In this document: positions 36,310 through 45,872 of the stretch, one piece after another
Numbering within the stretch: position 1 is the first letter of the stretch
Layout: the number at the start of each line of letters is the position of its first letter
Source: Spirochaetota bacterium
GTDB taxonomy: Bacteria; Spirochaetota; Brachyspiria; Brachyspirales; JACRPF01
Length of the DNA: 64,000 nucleotides
NCBI GenBank assembly: GCA_016214035.1
Contig: JACRPF010000010.1
Coordinates: 54,652 to 118,651 of the forward strand
Reading direction: 5' to 3'
The notes under the pieces: model-generated
What the model was told of the DNA's origin: nothing
Seen by the model: only the letters and a program-made list of their open reading frames with translations
The model's database searches: none
Program-made: the position numbers and the translations under genes

Positions 36310-36816
36310 GTGCGCGGGATTGTGATGATTTACACCGGTGACGGCAAAGGCAAAACGACTGCGGCAATCGGAGTGATAATGCGCATGCTCTGCATCGGGA
36401 AGCGTGTTGCCATGGTGCAGTTCCTGAAAGGGAGCATGATGAGCGCCGAATGCGCGCTTCCGAAAAAATATAAGAAATTCATACTCGCGCGGGCCGGCAG
36501 CGGATTTTTCACGCATGAACACGAGCGTGATGAACAGACGCGGCTTGCGGAAGAAGGGCTTGCCGCCGCGCGCCGCATGATGAAGGATGCGGATCTTCTG
36601 GTGCTCGATGAAGTGAATACGGCGGTGAAACTGAAACTGCTGCGGTTCCGCGATCTCCTGTCGCTTTTGAAGACTCGAGGAAAAACACATGTCATCTGCA
36701 CCGGCAGGAACGCGCCGCGCCGTCTCATGGATGCCGGCGATATCGTGACTGAAATGAAATGCATACGGCATCATTTTTCCAAAGGCGGAAAAGCGGTGCG
36801 GGGGATTGATTACTGA
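36310..36816 (+). CDS. btuR: ATP:corrinoid adenosyltransferase (BtuR/CobO type)
   Basis: This is a 168-residue P-loop enzyme (IYTGDGKGKTTAAIGVIMR) with VAMVQFLKG, DLLVLDEVNTAV and HVICTGRNAPRRLMDAGD, the standard motifs of the family. It transfers the adenosyl group of ATP to corrinoid cobalt, making coenzyme B12. Translation starts with GTG at 36310 after a GGGG-rich ribosome site. The stop overlaps the ATG of the next gene (TGATG). No other cobalamin genes occur here, which fits salvage of corrinoids. Confidence 0.92.
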   Translation: MRGIVMIYTGDGKGKTTAAIGVIMRMLCIGKRVAMVQFLKGSMMSAECALPKKYKKFILARAGSGFFTHEHERDEQTRLAEEGLAAARRMMKDADLLVLDEVNTAVKLKLLRFRDLLSLLKTRGKTHVICTGRNAPRRLMDAGDIVTEMKCIRHHFSKGGKAVRGIDY

Positions 36817-38006
36817 TGAAGCACCTGCTCTTCATGGTGACGCTGCTTGCGGTGTCATGTACAAAAGCACTGCTCGAACACGACGGCAATCATGAGATAG
36901 AGAACGCCATGAGCATTCCCGCGGCAGGCATGGTGGACGGTAAAGCGGATAACCGGATAGATTACTTTCGTTTCGTCATGCAGAATGCCGGCTGTATCGC
37001 AATCACGCTTACCGCTTCCGAACGGCTGTCGCTTACCGTATACAACGATCTTAGAGAACCGATAAAGCAGATAGCGGTTCCGGCCGGCGCCCAGGAAAAC
37101 ACCTCCCTGCATATGCCTGCGATATATCTCACGCCCGGGGATCATTATATCGCCATTGACCGGTCAATGCAGAAAAAAACGCCGACATCGTACCGGTTGT
37201 CACTGGCCCCCGTCCGCGATGACGGCATGCTTGAGCACGAGCCGAACGACTCTATCGCAGAGGCAAACCCCATCGGGTTTGACGCGACGATGAACGGATA
37301 TGTCGCCCCCGCTATGAATCCCCTTGCTGCGGGTACTGCCACGCCGGCGGGTATAGAGCGCGATTATTTCGTGTTCACCAATGACAGTACGTCCGGTGAC
37401 GCGGCGCTTGAGATTGAGGTCTCGGCGGTTCCGGGTATCGATATGTGTCTGTCGGTTGTCGATGACCTTGAGAATATGGTAATAGACAAGAACGCAAACG
37501 GCAGAGGCGAGGGCGAGATCATCGAGCATATGAGATTTCCCGCCGGAGCCAAACGATATATTATCGTCAGCGCGCCGTTTCAGGAGAACGCCGGATTTCC
37601 GTATCAGCTGCGTACGCGGCGCCGTTCGGTGAGCGAAACGCTTGAGTATGAACCGAACAACAATGAAACGGATGCGAAACATATCGTCGCAAACATCGCG
37701 TATGAAGGCAAGATCGATTATGCGTCCGATATCGACGTGTATTATTTTGAAAATCCGCGTGCAACGAATGTGACGATGAAGCTACGGGCGCCGGCCGATA
37801 TCAGCGTGCATGCCGCACTCAGTACGATAACCGGCGTGAAGTCCGGCGCTTTTGATGCCGGTATCGTGCCGATGACATCGATGACGACAAATCTCTCGCC
37901 CGGCAAGTATTACATCTATATTACCGGATATGTGACGAAGGGTGATGCCCGTGTTCCGGCGGCAAGTTCAAAATCATACGGGCTTTCCATTACCGGAGCC
38001 GAATAA
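36816..38006 (+). CDS. lipoprotein with three PPC-like domains
   Basis: This is a 396-residue lipoprotein (lipobox LLAVSC, C15). It contains three repeats resembling bacterial pre-peptidase C-terminal domains. Each begins with an E-x-N segment and a D-x-D-x-Y/F-x-F strand: NRIDYFRFVMQNAG, ERDYFVFTNDSTS and SDIDVYYFENPRAT. Links such as EHEPNDSIAEANPI and EYEPNNNETDAKHI are typical. There is no catalytic domain, so it is likely an envelope adhesive or scaffold protein. It is translationally coupled to btuR. Its 3' end overlaps the convergent ybeY by 17 bp. Confidence 0.78.
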   Translation: MKHLLFMVTLLAVSCTKALLEHDGNHEIENAMSIPAAGMVDGKADNRIDYFRFVMQNAGCIAITLTASERLSLTVYNDLREPIKQIAVPAGAQENTSLHMPAIYLTPGDHYIAIDRSMQKKTPTSYRLSLAPVRDDGMLEHEPNDSIAEANPIGFDATMNGYVAPAMNPLAAGTATPAGIERDYFVFTNDSTSGDAALEIEVSAVPGIDMCLSVVDDLENMVIDKNANGRGEGEIIEHMRFPAGAKRYIIVSAPFQENAGFPYQLRTRRRSVSETLEYEPNNNETDAKHIVANIAYEGKIDYASDIDVYYFENPRATNVTMKLRAPADISVHAALSTITGVKSGAFDAGIVPMTSMTTNLSPGKYYIYITGYVTKGDARVPAASSKSYGLSITGAE

Positions 38007-38430
38007 CTGTCTCAATCGATTTTTTTATGATATCCATACGGGCGCGGTTTTTTGCAAGCGATGCCGTGCTGTAGGTGTGATGTTCGCCGGATACATGCAG
38101 TAATCCATGGATGATAAGCTCATCGGTCATCGCCCGGCGTTTCGCCGGTGCATATGCGTTCCGTACCCATTCACAGGAGATGACGATGTCGCCGATATGA
38201 CCGTCGGTGCCGCCGGTAAATGAAAGTACATCGGTTGCTTTGTTTTTATTGCGGAACTGCCGGTTGTATGTTCTGATGCCGGCGTTGTTAGTAAACAGGA
38301 TGCCGATAGAACCACGAAGTTTCAGTGTTGCGCAAACAGCGTGTACAAGAGCTTTCGTCCTGTCTTTGTCAACGCGTTGACGGTGTTCGGTGATTATCGT
38401 TATGTCTGCCGGCGGGTGACGCTCGCTCAT
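37990..38430 (-). CDS. ybeY: endoribonuclease/rRNA maturation factor YbeY
   Basis: This is a 146-residue metalloprotein. The zinc motif is HGLLHVSGEHHT (canonical HGxLHLxGYDH), preceded by NKATDVLSF and GDIVISCEWV. YbeY acts in 16S rRNA 3' processing and ribosome quality control. The canonical Tyr-Asp of the zinc motif reads Glu-His, a mild departure. The start ATG at 38430 overlaps the stop of the MetX-MetW gene by 4 bp. A longer frame to 38487 lies inside that gene. Confidence 0.9.
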   Translation of the reverse strand: MSERHPPADITIITEHRQRVDKDRTKALVHAVCATLKLRGSIGILFTNNAGIRTYNRQFRNKNKATDVLSFTGGTDGHIGDIVISCEWVRNAYAPAKRRAMTDELIIHGLLHVSGEHHTYSTASLAKNRARMDIIKKSIETVIRLR

Positions 38431-40190
38431 CTGCCTTTCTCGAAGACGAACATACAGTACGGGGCGAAGATGTTCGGCAGGAGCCACACGATATCCGTTT
38501 CATCGTAGAAATAACGCGCACGGACGTTGTATCCTTTTTCCTCGCACATGACCGCAAAATCCTTGAGCGTTACCATGCGTATGTTCGGCGAGTCGTACCA
38601 TTCGAACGGCAGCCACTTTGATTTCGGCATGCGTCCCTGCGAGAGGAACGCCACCGTGTTCCCGATATACGCGAAATTCGGAAAGCTGACAATGACAGTT
38701 CTGCCCACACGGACGGCGGCGTCAAGCGCCTCCGATGCGTTTATCGTCATCTGTATCGTCAGGTTGAACAGCACATAATCGAATGAGTTGTCCGGATAAC
38801 CGTTGAAGATGTCGTTGAAGTCGTGCTTGATGACATCGACGCGTTTGGATACGCAGGATAGAAAATTGGCGTGGTCTATCTCGACGCCCTGCGTGAGACA
38901 TCCCTTTTCCTTCGCGAGCATGTGCATGAGAAAGCCGTCGCCGCAGCCCAGGTCGAGTACACGGCTGTGCGAGGGGATCTCGTCGAAGATCAGCCGGTGG
39001 TCGAAACGCGGGATATCGTTCTGGCTCGATATGAAATGATGTGAACGGTCCTCTGCGATGCTCCGGTATTCGTTGTCGAGGAAATCGCGCACCACCGCTT
39101 CCTGTGTCTGGTTCCTGATGAGGAATGCGTCGTGCCCGGCGTTGGTCGTGATGTTGACGTAGGTCACCGGCCGGTGATTCGCTTTGCACGCGGTGACGAT
39201 CTCTTCGGACTGGTACGGAGGGTACAGCCAGTCGGATGAGAACGAGATCACCAGGAAACGTGCGTCTGACTTCGGGAACGCTTTATCGAGCGATGCCGCT
39301 TCATAACCGATATCGAAATAGTCGATGGCGCGGGTGATGTAGATGTATGAGTTCGCGTCGAAGCGTTTGATGAAGCTTTCGCCCTGATAATCGAGATAGC
39401 TTTCAACCTCGAATTCGTCGGTGAGGTCGAAGGCGTATCGCTCCATGTTCTGGAGGCGCCGGCCGAACTTTTTCGTCATCGCGTCGTCTGAAAGATACGA
39501 GATATGGCCCACCATGCGTGCTATGGACAGTCCGGCTTTCGGGTGCTCGCCGTCGTAAAAATTGCCGCCGCGATAGTTCGGGTCGCTCATGATCGATTTG
39601 CGGCCGATCTCATGGAGCGCTATGTTCTGCGTTGACTGATAGAGCGCCGTGGCAACAGGCAGACAGAGGCGGACACGTTTCGGGTACGATCGGGCCCATT
39701 CCATCGCCTGCATGCCGCCCATGGAGCCGCCGGCCACCGCGAAGAGCCGGCCGATGCCCAGATGGTCGATCAGATGCGCCTGCGCCCGCACCATGTCGCC
39801 TATCGTGATGAACGGGAATGACGGCCCGTACGGTCTGCCGGTCTCGGGGTTGACGCTCGATGGTCCCGTTGAACCCTTGCAGCCGCCGATGACGTTCGAG
39901 CAGATAATGAAGTATTTCTCCGTGTCAAACGGCTTGCCCGGGCCTATCATCGTATCCCACCAGCCGGGCTTTTTATCCTCTGCGGACGAGTAGAATGCAG
40001 CGTGTGCGTCGCCGGATAGCGCATGGCATATCAATATCGCGTTGTCTTTTTTTGCGGAAAGCGTGCCGTAGGTTTCATATGCTATCGTTACATTGGATAG
40101 GGTTTTCCCCGAATCAAGCGCAAGCGAGACCCCCGCGGGGAAATTAAAAAACTGTGTTGCTACTATCGTTTTTTCCAAGATGCCGTCCAT
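38427..40190 (-). CDS. metX: homoserine O-acetyltransferase MetX fused to MetW methyltransferase-like domain
   Basis: This is a 587-residue fusion. Residues about 1-375 are the MetX alpha/beta-hydrolase: nucleophile Ser in VAGGSMGGMQAMEW, Asp in SSDWLYPPYQ and His in NAGHDAFLI. Residues about 385-587 are MetW (RVLDLGCGDGFLMHMLAKEKG, VEIDHANFLSCV, NFAYIGNTVAFLSQGRMPKSKWLPFEWYDSPNIRM). MetX acetylates homoserine for methionine synthesis. MetW is a partner that stimulates MetX. They are separate neighbours in most genomes. I start at the ATG at 40190. The frame runs to 40247, but a TATACT box near 40219-40224 places the likely start downstream of the earlier codons. Confidence 0.93.
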   Translation of the reverse strand: MDGILEKTIVATQFFNFPAGVSLALDSGKTLSNVTIAYETYGTLSAKKDNAILICHALSGDAHAAFYSSAEDKKPGWWDTMIGPGKPFDTEKYFIICSNVIGGCKGSTGPSSVNPETGRPYGPSFPFITIGDMVRAQAHLIDHLGIGRLFAVAGGSMGGMQAMEWARSYPKRVRLCLPVATALYQSTQNIALHEIGRKSIMSDPNYRGGNFYDGEHPKAGLSIARMVGHISYLSDDAMTKKFGRRLQNMERYAFDLTDEFEVESYLDYQGESFIKRFDANSYIYITRAIDYFDIGYEAASLDKAFPKSDARFLVISFSSDWLYPPYQSEEIVTACKANHRPVTYVNITTNAGHDAFLIRNQTQEAVVRDFLDNEYRSIAEDRSHHFISSQNDIPRFDHRLIFDEIPSHSRVLDLGCGDGFLMHMLAKEKGCLTQGVEIDHANFLSCVSKRVDVIKHDFNDIFNGYPDNSFDYVLFNLTIQMTINASEALDAAVRVGRTVIVSFPNFAYIGNTVAFLSQGRMPKSKWLPFEWYDSPNIRMVTLKDFAVMCEEKGYNVRARYFYDETDIVWLLPNIFAPYCMFVFEKGR

Positions 40191-40253
40191 GAAATGAATA
40201 TGCTTTATTATCGGCATACAGTATAACAAATGAAAACATAAATACAACAGTGA

Positions 40254-40281
40254 TTGACGTTGCCATGAGACCTGCTATACT
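40254..40281 (+). promoter_or_regulatory. promoter upstream of the LacI/AraC regulator
   Basis: TTGACG (40254-40259), a 16-bp spacer and TATACT (40276-40281), giving a leader of about 110 nt before the GTG start at 40399. It lies back to back with the weaker metX promoter. Confidence 0.5.
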
Positions 40282-40398
40282 GCCGGGTAATGATATTCAG
40301 CCGTACGGAGCATCACATGAATTACTTGAAACCGGGAGCGTCATACCTGTCGGTGAGCGCCGTCAGCATGGGCTGCCGGGCATAACGGGACGTACGCC

Positions 40399-41589
40399 GT
40401 GCGTTTCGCCTGCATCACCGAGACACCGATAACACTTTCCGGCGGCAGTACCTATATCCTCAAAGTCATCTCCGGCATTGTGGACGAGTGTGAATCGCTC
40501 GGCATCAGCTGCGATGTGTTCAGCGGTGTGAAAGGTCATCTGAAAGAACATCGCAACGACATCCGGTATGACGGCTATCTTTTCTGGGCGATACATGACC
40601 CCTGTCCGTACTTCGACACGTTGGCAAAAGAGCGCCCGTCGGTACGTATACTCACACCGACAAAGCGGCGCGACGCGAATGCGGTACTTGTGGATTCGAA
40701 GAGCGCACTGCATGCGATTATGGACCATCTGGCGGAAGAAGGATTCAAGCGCATCGGTTTTTTCAATACGATAAACCTGCCGTGGGCATATGAACGTTTT
40801 ACCGCATACAAAGCATACGCCGACGAACACACTATGGCAATCAAGCCGTCATGGATGTATGGATATACAGCGGCGGGACGGTATGCGCTTTCGCCGAATG
40901 ACTGGAAATATCCTGAGCGTCATGCGGCGGCGTTCTGCTCAGGCAGAGACCGCCCCGAAGCGGTTGTATGTGCGAATGACGGTCTCGCGTATCACATCGT
41001 CAGATATGCAATTGAGAACGGTATTCAGATACCACGGGACCTTGCCGTCACCGGGTTTGATGACCGCGCCGCACCCGATGCGCCCGATATGCGGGTGACC
41101 ACCGCGCGCACCGATTTTTCCATGATAGGACGTCTGTCATCACGGCTTCTGTTCGAAATACTCAGCGGTGTGCGCAGCGCGAAGGGCAATGTCATCCGCC
41201 ATAGACCGGACATCATCATCCGCACATCCTCGATGCGACGCTCATATAATGAAGCTATGAATATCGGCGCCGATTTCCGCGACCGCATCTACGCGCTCGT
41301 GTATGAGCGGTATCGCGAGCCGAAGCTCTCCGAGGCGCTTTCAGCAGCGTGCGGATATTCTCATGATTATTTTCTCATTAAGTTCGCCAAAACGTTTGGC
41401 ATGCCGTTCACCCGGTTCATCAACAGACTGCGTATCGACAAGGCGAAAGCGCTGCTCGGCGGTACGAAGAAAGCGGTGACCGAGATCGTCTATGAGTCGG
41501 GATTCCATCACCTGCAGAATTTCTACCGGGCATTTCAGCGCGAGGTGGGCTGTGCGCCGAAGGATTACCGTAATCGTCTGGTCAGGTAG
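40399..41589 (+). CDS. LacI-type sensor fused to AraC DNA-binding domain (XylR-like)
   Basis: This is a 396-residue regulator. Residues 1-275 have the periplasmic-binding-like fold of LacI proteins (HLAEEGFKRIGFFNT, AVVCANDGLAYHIVRYAIENGIQIPRDLAVTGFDD). Residues about 290-396 form an AraC domain (SAACGYSHDYFLIKFAKTFGMP, VTEIVYESGFHHLQNFYRAFQREVG). This architecture is that of E. coli XylR, a xylose-responsive activator. The sugar here is unknown. Translation starts with GTG at 40399. The GH39-like gene 100 bp downstream on the same strand is the likely target. Confidence 0.9.
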   Translation: MRFACITETPITLSGGSTYILKVISGIVDECESLGISCDVFSGVKGHLKEHRNDIRYDGYLFWAIHDPCPYFDTLAKERPSVRILTPTKRRDANAVLVDSKSALHAIMDHLAEEGFKRIGFFNTINLPWAYERFTAYKAYADEHTMAIKPSWMYGYTAAGRYALSPNDWKYPERHAAAFCSGRDRPEAVVCANDGLAYHIVRYAIENGIQIPRDLAVTGFDDRAAPDAPDMRVTTARTDFSMIGRLSSRLLFEILSGVRSAKGNVIRHRPDIIIRTSSMRRSYNEAMNIGADFRDRIYALVYERYREPKLSEALSAACGYSHDYFLIKFAKTFGMPFTRFINRLRIDKAKALLGGTKKAVTEIVYESGFHHLQNFYRAFQREVGCAPKDYRNRLVR

Positions 41590-41689
41590 TATTGGAATTG
41601 GTGAATTCAGGATATTGTCTTTCGTGTTGATTGCTATCTCAGTTCTGTAGTATATTATTCTCACCTATAAACATCTGTGGAGTTCTGCG

Positions 41690-44600
41690 ATGAAAAACAT
41701 ACATCGTATACTGGCTGTACTCATCATCAGCGCCTCGTTCATCCGCGCGGCGCTCACCGACGGGCTGATACTCTATGTGCCGTTCGAGGACTCCGCGGAT
41801 CCGGTTGTGTACCAGGGGCAGAAGATGCTCGATAAGCAGCGGGTGACGTTCGCCCCGGGCAAATCGGGCAACTGCGCCGTGCTTGATAAGGCCGCCGTGG
41901 GCATTCCGACGATCAAAAACATTCAGCCGAAGATCGGGACCGCATCGTTCTGGATAAGCCTCGATGCGCCGGTGAAGGAACTCGCCGGGAACACGGATTT
42001 CTTTTTCGGCACGGATCATATCCGGCTCAACTACCAGACGGCGAAGCAGGTGCTTTTTTTCATGACCGGCGCCACCATCAAGGAAAAAGGGTTCGCCTGG
42101 AGTTACACGGAATACAAAGGCATCAACAGCTGGAAAGCGGGCGACTGGCACCATGTAGCTATCGCCTGGGACCCTGAAGCGAAGCATAAATGGATGTGGA
42201 TCGACGGAAAAAAAGTGATCGATGCGGAAACGGAGCTCCTGAATCCGGGATATACCGGGAATAAGGTGATGACGATAGGCGCAAAAGGGCTGTCGCTTCG
42301 TGTGGATGAATGGTGCGTATGGGAACGGGTGCTCGATGACGGCGAGATATCTTCGCTTATCGCCGGCGGCGTAAACGCGGCAACGGTGACAAAGACAACT
42401 GAAAAAGCGCTCTTTCCGCTCGCATTTACGCTGACGCCGTTCAAGGATGATCCGCCGGCATCCGTCGTGGAACCGGGCGAGACCTGCACGTTGACATTTA
42501 CCGTGAAGAACCGGAGCGCCGCGCATTACCGGGGCGCGCATGACGCGGTGCTCATCGACATCCATGGCGTGGAAAAGATGAAGGTGCCGTTCAGCCTGGA
42601 TCTCGCTCCCGATGCATCGGTGACGATAAAGCTCGGGTTTTCGTCAGCGGAAAAAGGCGTGTTCAAGGCGACCACCGCGGTGTCCGGAGCGAAGCGCGAT
42701 CTCGGATCGTTCGCCGTGCTCCCGCGCGACATCACGTCCACGTCGAACCAGAACAGTTTTTTCGGCAATCATGTCAATTCATGGTCGGGGCCGATGATAG
42801 ATCAGGCCGCGCGTCTCGGACAGAATTGGATGCGCGGACACAATATGCTGCAGTCCACCTGGTGGCAGCGCGTGCAGCCTGAGCCGGGAGCGTTTATCTG
42901 GTCTCATGATTTTCAGCTGAGCAACGTGCAGCGTTACGGCATGCCGGTGCTCGGGCAGTTCTTCGGCGTGCCGTACTGGGCGTCGCAGCGTCCCGCGCCG
43001 AAAGCGGGTAAGAGCGAATACCCGAAGCCGTATGTGCCGCGCTGGGATGCGTTCGGCGAATATGTATACGAGACCGTGAAGCACTTCTCTCCGTACATTA
43101 GATACTGGGAGACCGGCAATGAACCCGAGGTGAGCATGTTCTGGAACGGAACACCCGCCGAATTCGCCGAGTTCTGCCGCGTTGCATATGAGTCCGCGAA
43201 AAAGGCCGATCCGGACTGCGTGGTCATGATGGGCGGCTCGACGACGCCGCCCTGGGCATGGCATGAGGAAAGCGCCAAAGCCGGCGCTTATAAGTACTGC
43301 GATGTTGTGTCGATACATCTGTCCTATGGAAGTCCCCGCACGCCGATCTCGCGGTTTGAAAAAGAATCGAAGGCTATCATCGACCACTTCAACAGGATGT
43401 GCGTGCAATACGGGAAAGGGAAACCGCTGCCGATGTGGACAACCGAAGGCGGTACTTCGGACACGCCGTGGCTCTTCGATATCGATTATGACAAAGCAAA
43501 GGCAACGGATGCGCTTCCCGACCAGATACACGCGCTCGCGGGCGCGTCGGCGGTGGCGAAAGGCGAGATGCTCATACAAGGGCTCGGTTTTGAGAAGCAC
43601 TTTTTCTATTTCCAGAACATCCCGGGAGGTCCGTCGGTGTTCGAGAACACGGGCATGCTCGAGTTCACCTATGCTCCGCGGCCGAAGCTTGTGGCTCGCG
43701 TTATGCTCGCATCGATGATCGAAGGTCTCATCCCGCTCGGGAAATATATACACAACGAGGAGACCGGGCTCTGGGCGTTCTTCTGGAAAAAACCGTCATC
43801 CGATAAGTCGCTTGTTGCCGTGTTCTGCGACGAGGGCGGCAAGATGAACATCGACGGGATATCCGACGCCCGTGTATTCGATCTTATGGGGAATCAGAAA
43901 CCGGACGGCGTACTCGCGGTGACCGATGAACCGGTGTATATCAAGTTGGGCATGTCCGCGGAAAAGGCGTATGATGTATTCAGGAATACCCGTCCTGCAA
44001 TTATTGCGAAAGCATCGGTGACGCAGGCTGTGGCTTCGGATGATAAACCCGCGGTGCCGGTGCTTCCGGGTTTCGTGGCGCCTACCGAAGGCTCGTCGGA
44101 TAAGATCGTGCAGATTGACCTCAAACCGTTCTGTACGATGGGATTTGCCGATGAGAAAGCCGGTGACGGTATCGGCGGCTGGGGCGACGAAGGCCCGTTT
44201 AACGATATGCGCGATTTTCCGCTCGGCATGCAGTACTATTACAACGTGCCGTTCAGGATAATCGATCCGCGCGAAAACAACGGCAGGTCGGTCATCACCT
44301 TGAAAAGCGCGAATATTACGCCGAATCAGCCGGCTGAAGTGCGCGGTATTCCCGTCGGCAAAAAAGTACGCGCGCTCTATTTTCTGCACGCCGCCGCATG
44401 GGGTACGCCGGGCACCGCAGGCTCATACGTGGTCAACTATGCCGACGGTTCCAGCGAGACCATATCGCTCGATGTCCCGCGATCGATACATAACTGGTGG
44501 AACGGTTATGATCCCAAAGAAATAACCAGGCCGGTACCGATACGCGTTTCGAACACGGCAACAGGTAAGCCCGCATGGCGGTATGTGCGTGTGCTCGAGT

Positions 44601-44704
44601 GGGAGAATAAGAAGAACGATGTGCCGGTGGCATCCGTGGATTTCATTTCTTCGGGCAAAGTGCAGGCGCCGATATTGATTGCGCTTACGGCGTTGTCGTG
44701 GTGA
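41690..44704 (+). CDS. secreted LamG + GH39-like glycoside hydrolase
   Basis: This is a 1004-residue exported protein. After the signal peptide comes a LamG/concanavalin domain (about 25-220: ADGLILYVPFEDSAD-like start, WHHVAIAWDPEAKHKWMWIDGKK). Then comes a CARDB-like sandwich (about 245-345), and a TIM barrel with acid/base Glu near residue 477 (RYWETGNEPE) and probable nucleophile Glu near 585 (MWTTEGGTS). C-terminal beta domains follow. The two Glu spacings suit clan A (GH39 or a close family). The substrate is unknown. GGAG precedes the ATG. It follows the LacI/AraC regulator. Confidence 0.8.
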   Translation: MKNIHRILAVLIISASFIRAALTDGLILYVPFEDSADPVVYQGQKMLDKQRVTFAPGKSGNCAVLDKAAVGIPTIKNIQPKIGTASFWISLDAPVKELAGNTDFFFGTDHIRLNYQTAKQVLFFMTGATIKEKGFAWSYTEYKGINSWKAGDWHHVAIAWDPEAKHKWMWIDGKKVIDAETELLNPGYTGNKVMTIGAKGLSLRVDEWCVWERVLDDGEISSLIAGGVNAATVTKTTEKALFPLAFTLTPFKDDPPASVVEPGETCTLTFTVKNRSAAHYRGAHDAVLIDIHGVEKMKVPFSLDLAPDASVTIKLGFSSAEKGVFKATTAVSGAKRDLGSFAVLPRDITSTSNQNSFFGNHVNSWSGPMIDQAARLGQNWMRGHNMLQSTWWQRVQPEPGAFIWSHDFQLSNVQRYGMPVLGQFFGVPYWASQRPAPKAGKSEYPKPYVPRWDAFGEYVYETVKHFSPYIRYWETGNEPEVSMFWNGTPAEFAEFCRVAYESAKKADPDCVVMMGGSTTPPWAWHEESAKAGAYKYCDVVSIHLSYGSPRTPISRFEKESKAIIDHFNRMCVQYGKGKPLPMWTTEGGTSDTPWLFDIDYDKAKATDALPDQIHALAGASAVAKGEMLIQGLGFEKHFFYFQNIPGGPSVFENTGMLEFTYAPRPKLVARVMLASMIEGLIPLGKYIHNEETGLWAFFWKKPSSDKSLVAVFCDEGGKMNIDGISDARVFDLMGNQKPDGVLAVTDEPVYIKLGMSAEKAYDVFRNTRPAIIAKASVTQAVASDDKPAVPVLPGFVAPTEGSSDKIVQIDLKPFCTMGFADEKAGDGIGGWGDEGPFNDMRDFPLGMQYYYNVPFRIIDPRENNGRSVITLKSANITPNQPAEVRGIPVGKKVRALYFLHAAAWGTPGTAGSYVVNYADGSSETISLDVPRSIHNWWNGYDPKEITRPVPIRVSNTATGKPAWRYVRVLEWENKKNDVPVASVDFISSGKVQAPILIALTALSW

Positions 44705-44730
44705 GTGGCGAGGGGTTGCGCTTGTCGCTC

Positions 44731-44842
44731 GGCTGGGATGTCCTTTTCTGAATTGCACCGCTCGGTGTGCAACATAGTGTTGCATCGCTTGCTCTCGCGG
44801 CATCCGTGCCGCTCGTGCAATTCAGAAAAGGACATCCCAGCC
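44731..44842. repeat. multi-hairpin foldback element 1
   Basis: 28-bp perfect inverted arms (44731-44758 and 44815-44842, beginning GGCTGGGATGTCC) enclose at least two further perfect hairpins: TGCAACA-TAG-TGTTGCA (44768-44784) and GCGGCA-TCCG-TGCCGC (44797-44812). A CACCG/CGGTG pair lies at the base. The whole can fold as a cloverleaf. It contains no open frame of note. A related core occurs in the element at 45873-45958. Confidence 0.8.
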
Positions 44843-45153
44843 TTCGCTATACGCGCGTTGGATGGTTAATAAATGTGGTCTATAAATAGTTCTAAAAACA
44901 TAGACGTCCCTCTTGATTCCGCCGGACGACCACAAAAAAAAGCATGTTTTTTCCTTCGGTGTCGCCGCTGATTTTTTTCCGATCGTCCGGAGACGTCGGG
45001 CGATCGGACAAGGTCCCGGGTGGTCGTCGGGACATCGGCAGCGACTGCCCGGGGTTACAGAACGATCGCCCGGAAGTTCAGGACGGCTGCACTGAACGAA
45101 AACCGCAAGGAATTTCAGCGGGACGGTGAGACGGAGAGTTTATCCGATCGCCC
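44843..45153. other. gene-free segment leading into the repeat tract
   Basis: I see no credible gene. From about 44985 the DNA carries scattered copies of the short motif CGATYGYCCGGA that also builds the tandem repeat further on. Open frames here exist on both strands only because the composition lacks stop codons. Confidence 0.5.
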
Positions 45154-45420
45154 GGACTGTCCGGATGACCGTCCGAAAGCTCCGGACGACCGGATAGGAT
45201 GTCGGGCAACCGTCCGGACAAATTCCCCGATTGCCCGGATGCTCCGGACGATCGCCCGGAACATTTCCCCGATCGTCTGGACTGTCCGGGTGACCGTCCG
45301 AAAGCTCCGGACGACCGGATAGGATGTCGGGCAACCGTCCGGACAAATTCCCCGATTGCCCGGATGCTCCGGGCGATCGCCCGGAACATTTCCCCGATCG
45401 TCCGAAAAGTCCGGATGACC
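45154..45420. repeat. 125-bp tandem repeat, about 2.1 copies
   Basis: Unit 1 (45154-45278) and unit 2 (45279-45403) differ at only a few positions. A partial third copy ends at 45420. Each unit is built from TCCGGA/CGATCG-type palindromic words spaced 15-25 bp apart. Overlapping frames on both strands encode low-complexity Arg/Pro/Asp or Ser/Gly/Arg peptides and are not convincing genes. Confidence 0.8.
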
Positions 45421-45872
45421 TTATTCAAAAAACTTCATTGAATCAATCTATATTTCGAAAAACCTAAACCTCTCCCTTGGTCCCGCCGTCAACCGCGCCG
45501 CAAGGAGCGTATATTTCCCCCGACGCCGCCGTACATTTATCAAAAGCATTATCTTCACCATTCTGGTTTCCTCAATGTTTTTGAAAATCACGAAACCACA
45601 CTTCCCGCCAATCCCGAATATGCACCTAAGCCCGATACCGCCTTCCCGTGACGGCAATGGCAATTCTCAGGCGATCGACGCTTCTCGCTCGTCGTTTAGC
45701 GTTGGGAGAAATCATACAATCATAAAAAAGCTCCTCACATATAAACAACATTATCCATGAACCATCTGCCAGAAATACGAATATTTTCATAAATTATTTT
45801 ACCGCTCCGTGAACAACATCCCGGAAGCAGCATCAAAAAAGACAATGTACAATCATCTCGGGTAAGGCCAAA
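45421..45872. other. gene-free segment between repeats
   Basis: About 450 bp with no supported gene. A 71-codon minus-strand frame (45448-45663) has no ribosome site and no recognisable motif. The right part is AT-rich. Confidence 0.45.

Noticed and set aside
41639..42565. 308-codon minus-strand frame at the start of the GH39-like gene
   Set aside because: Antisense to signal peptide and LamG coding sequence, and rich in Arg/His as expected of a shadow frame.
42779..43753. 324-codon minus-strand frame inside the GH39-like gene
   Set aside because: Antisense to the catalytic barrel and without recognisable domains.
44731..44842. tRNA-like cloverleaf as a real tRNA
   Set aside because: The arms are too long, and no anticodon arm, T-loop sequence or CCA end fits.
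45078..45441. Arg/Ser/Gly- or Pro/Asp-rich frames on both strands over the tandem repeat
   Set aside because: Several frames are open at once because the repeat lacks stops, and the encoded peptides merely mirror the repeat.
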